A stretch of DNA of 60,096 nt from Chloroflexota bacterium (GTDB lineage Bacteria > Chloroflexota > Anaerolineae > Anaerolineales > Villigracilaceae): contig JAKOVF010000107.1 of assembly GCA_029782225.1 (NCBI GenBank), forward strand, positions 1-60,096, in the 5' to 3' direction. The position numbers were made by a program, and so were the translations under genes. Below, piece by piece: positions 60,017 to 60,096 of this stretch (position 1 is the first letter of the stretch; each line of letters begins with the position of its first letter). The notes beneath the pieces are model-generated. The model was not told the DNA's origin, searched no databases, and saw only the letters and a program-made list of their open reading frames with translations.

Positions 60017-60096
60017 ATGAATGCAAAGACCGATCACCCGCAAACAAAGATAGATGCACCCGTGCTGCTCGCGATCACTATTCTGATCACGATCGT
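60017..60096 (+). CDS. Start of a membrane protein (truncated by window edge)
   Basis: ATG at 60017 follows AAGGAG (7 bases). The first 26 codons begin MNAKTDHPQTK and enter a hydrophobic run (VLLAITILITIV) consistent with a first transmembrane helix or signal anchor. Family cannot be told from this fragment. It follows TetR closely, suggesting it is regulated by it. Confidence 0.6.
   Translation, partial: MNAKTDHPQTKIDAPVLLAITILITI

Noticed and set aside
1..60096. CRISPR array, transposase, integrase or phage genes
   Set aside because: No regular spaced repeats and no mobile-element protein found.

Overview
The window looks like chromosome of a member of the phylum Chloroflexota, most likely class Anaerolineae. 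This is inferred from protein style rather than a marker tree: many lipoproteins and secreted proteins with Pro/Thr-rich linkers, VWA/FHA and GAF-rich signalling proteins, a CIRCE-controlled groESL operon, and short intergenic palindromes of the kind common in these genomes. No phage, transposase, integrase, rRNA or CRISPR array is visible. Most of the window is ordinary housekeeping sequence packed into short operons, with some accessory stretches.

Layout. 1-3.9 kb: tail of an unknown gene, a trimethylamine/histamine-dehydrogenase-type flavoprotein, an alpha/alpha-toroid-like hypothetical protein and a divergent PlsY-like acyltransferase. 3.9-9.3 kb (minus strand): two paralogous secreted parallel beta-helix proteins, each behind what reads as a cyclic di-GMP-I (GEMM) riboswitch followed by an intrinsic terminator, with a decayed domain between them. 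9.3-15.5 kb (minus): xpt, HIT protein, guaA, a membrane protein, a VWA-FHA protein and a PP2C phosphatase, closely spaced or overlapping. 15.8-22.2 kb (plus): maf, a lipoprotein class B penicillin-binding protein, rsgA, holB and small conserved genes. 22.4-26.8 kb: an OmpR-type two-component system, a thioredoxin-like lipoprotein and msrPQ. An 11-bp-spaced direct repeat precedes both the regulator and the thioredoxin gene, suggesting one extracytoplasmic redox regulon.

26.8-34.7 kb: HAD phosphatase, GAF-GAF-PAS histidine kinase, metallo-beta-lactamase-fold protein, asparaginase, nucleotidyltransferase, nth, YbaK-type deacylase and an SH3 lipoprotein. 34.9-38.8 kb: groES-groEL with a clear promoter and CIRCE, then a PpiC foldase. 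38.8-44.7 kb: ilvE, two ArsR-type regulators with DUF2087 tails flanking a GIY-YIG-like gene, an HXXEE membrane protein, a DUF711 protein, a SpoU methyltransferase and a macrodomain protein. 44.7-49.9 kb (minus): infC-rpmI-rplT (infC apparently starting at AUC), thioredoxin, Nudix, miaB and a lone Flp-type pilin; tRNA-Lys is on the plus strand. 50.2-50.7 kb: two tRNA-Ser genes, the second with its 3' end and terminator duplicated as an 89-bp tandem repeat.

50.7-57.1 kb (minus): an ECF sigma factor with a probable anti-sigma partner, then a four-gene cassette (metallo-beta-lactamase fold, GNAT-like, FabH-like ketosynthase, ATP-grasp) that looks like a small unassigned biosynthetic pathway. 57.3-60.1 kb: a membrane GAF protein without a kinase domain, a TetR regulator and the start of a membrane protein. 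The most interesting signals are the paired c-di-GMP riboswitches on secreted proteins, the ketosynthase/ATP-grasp cassette, the shared direct repeats of the two-component regulon, the infC start codon and the tRNA-Ser tandem duplication.
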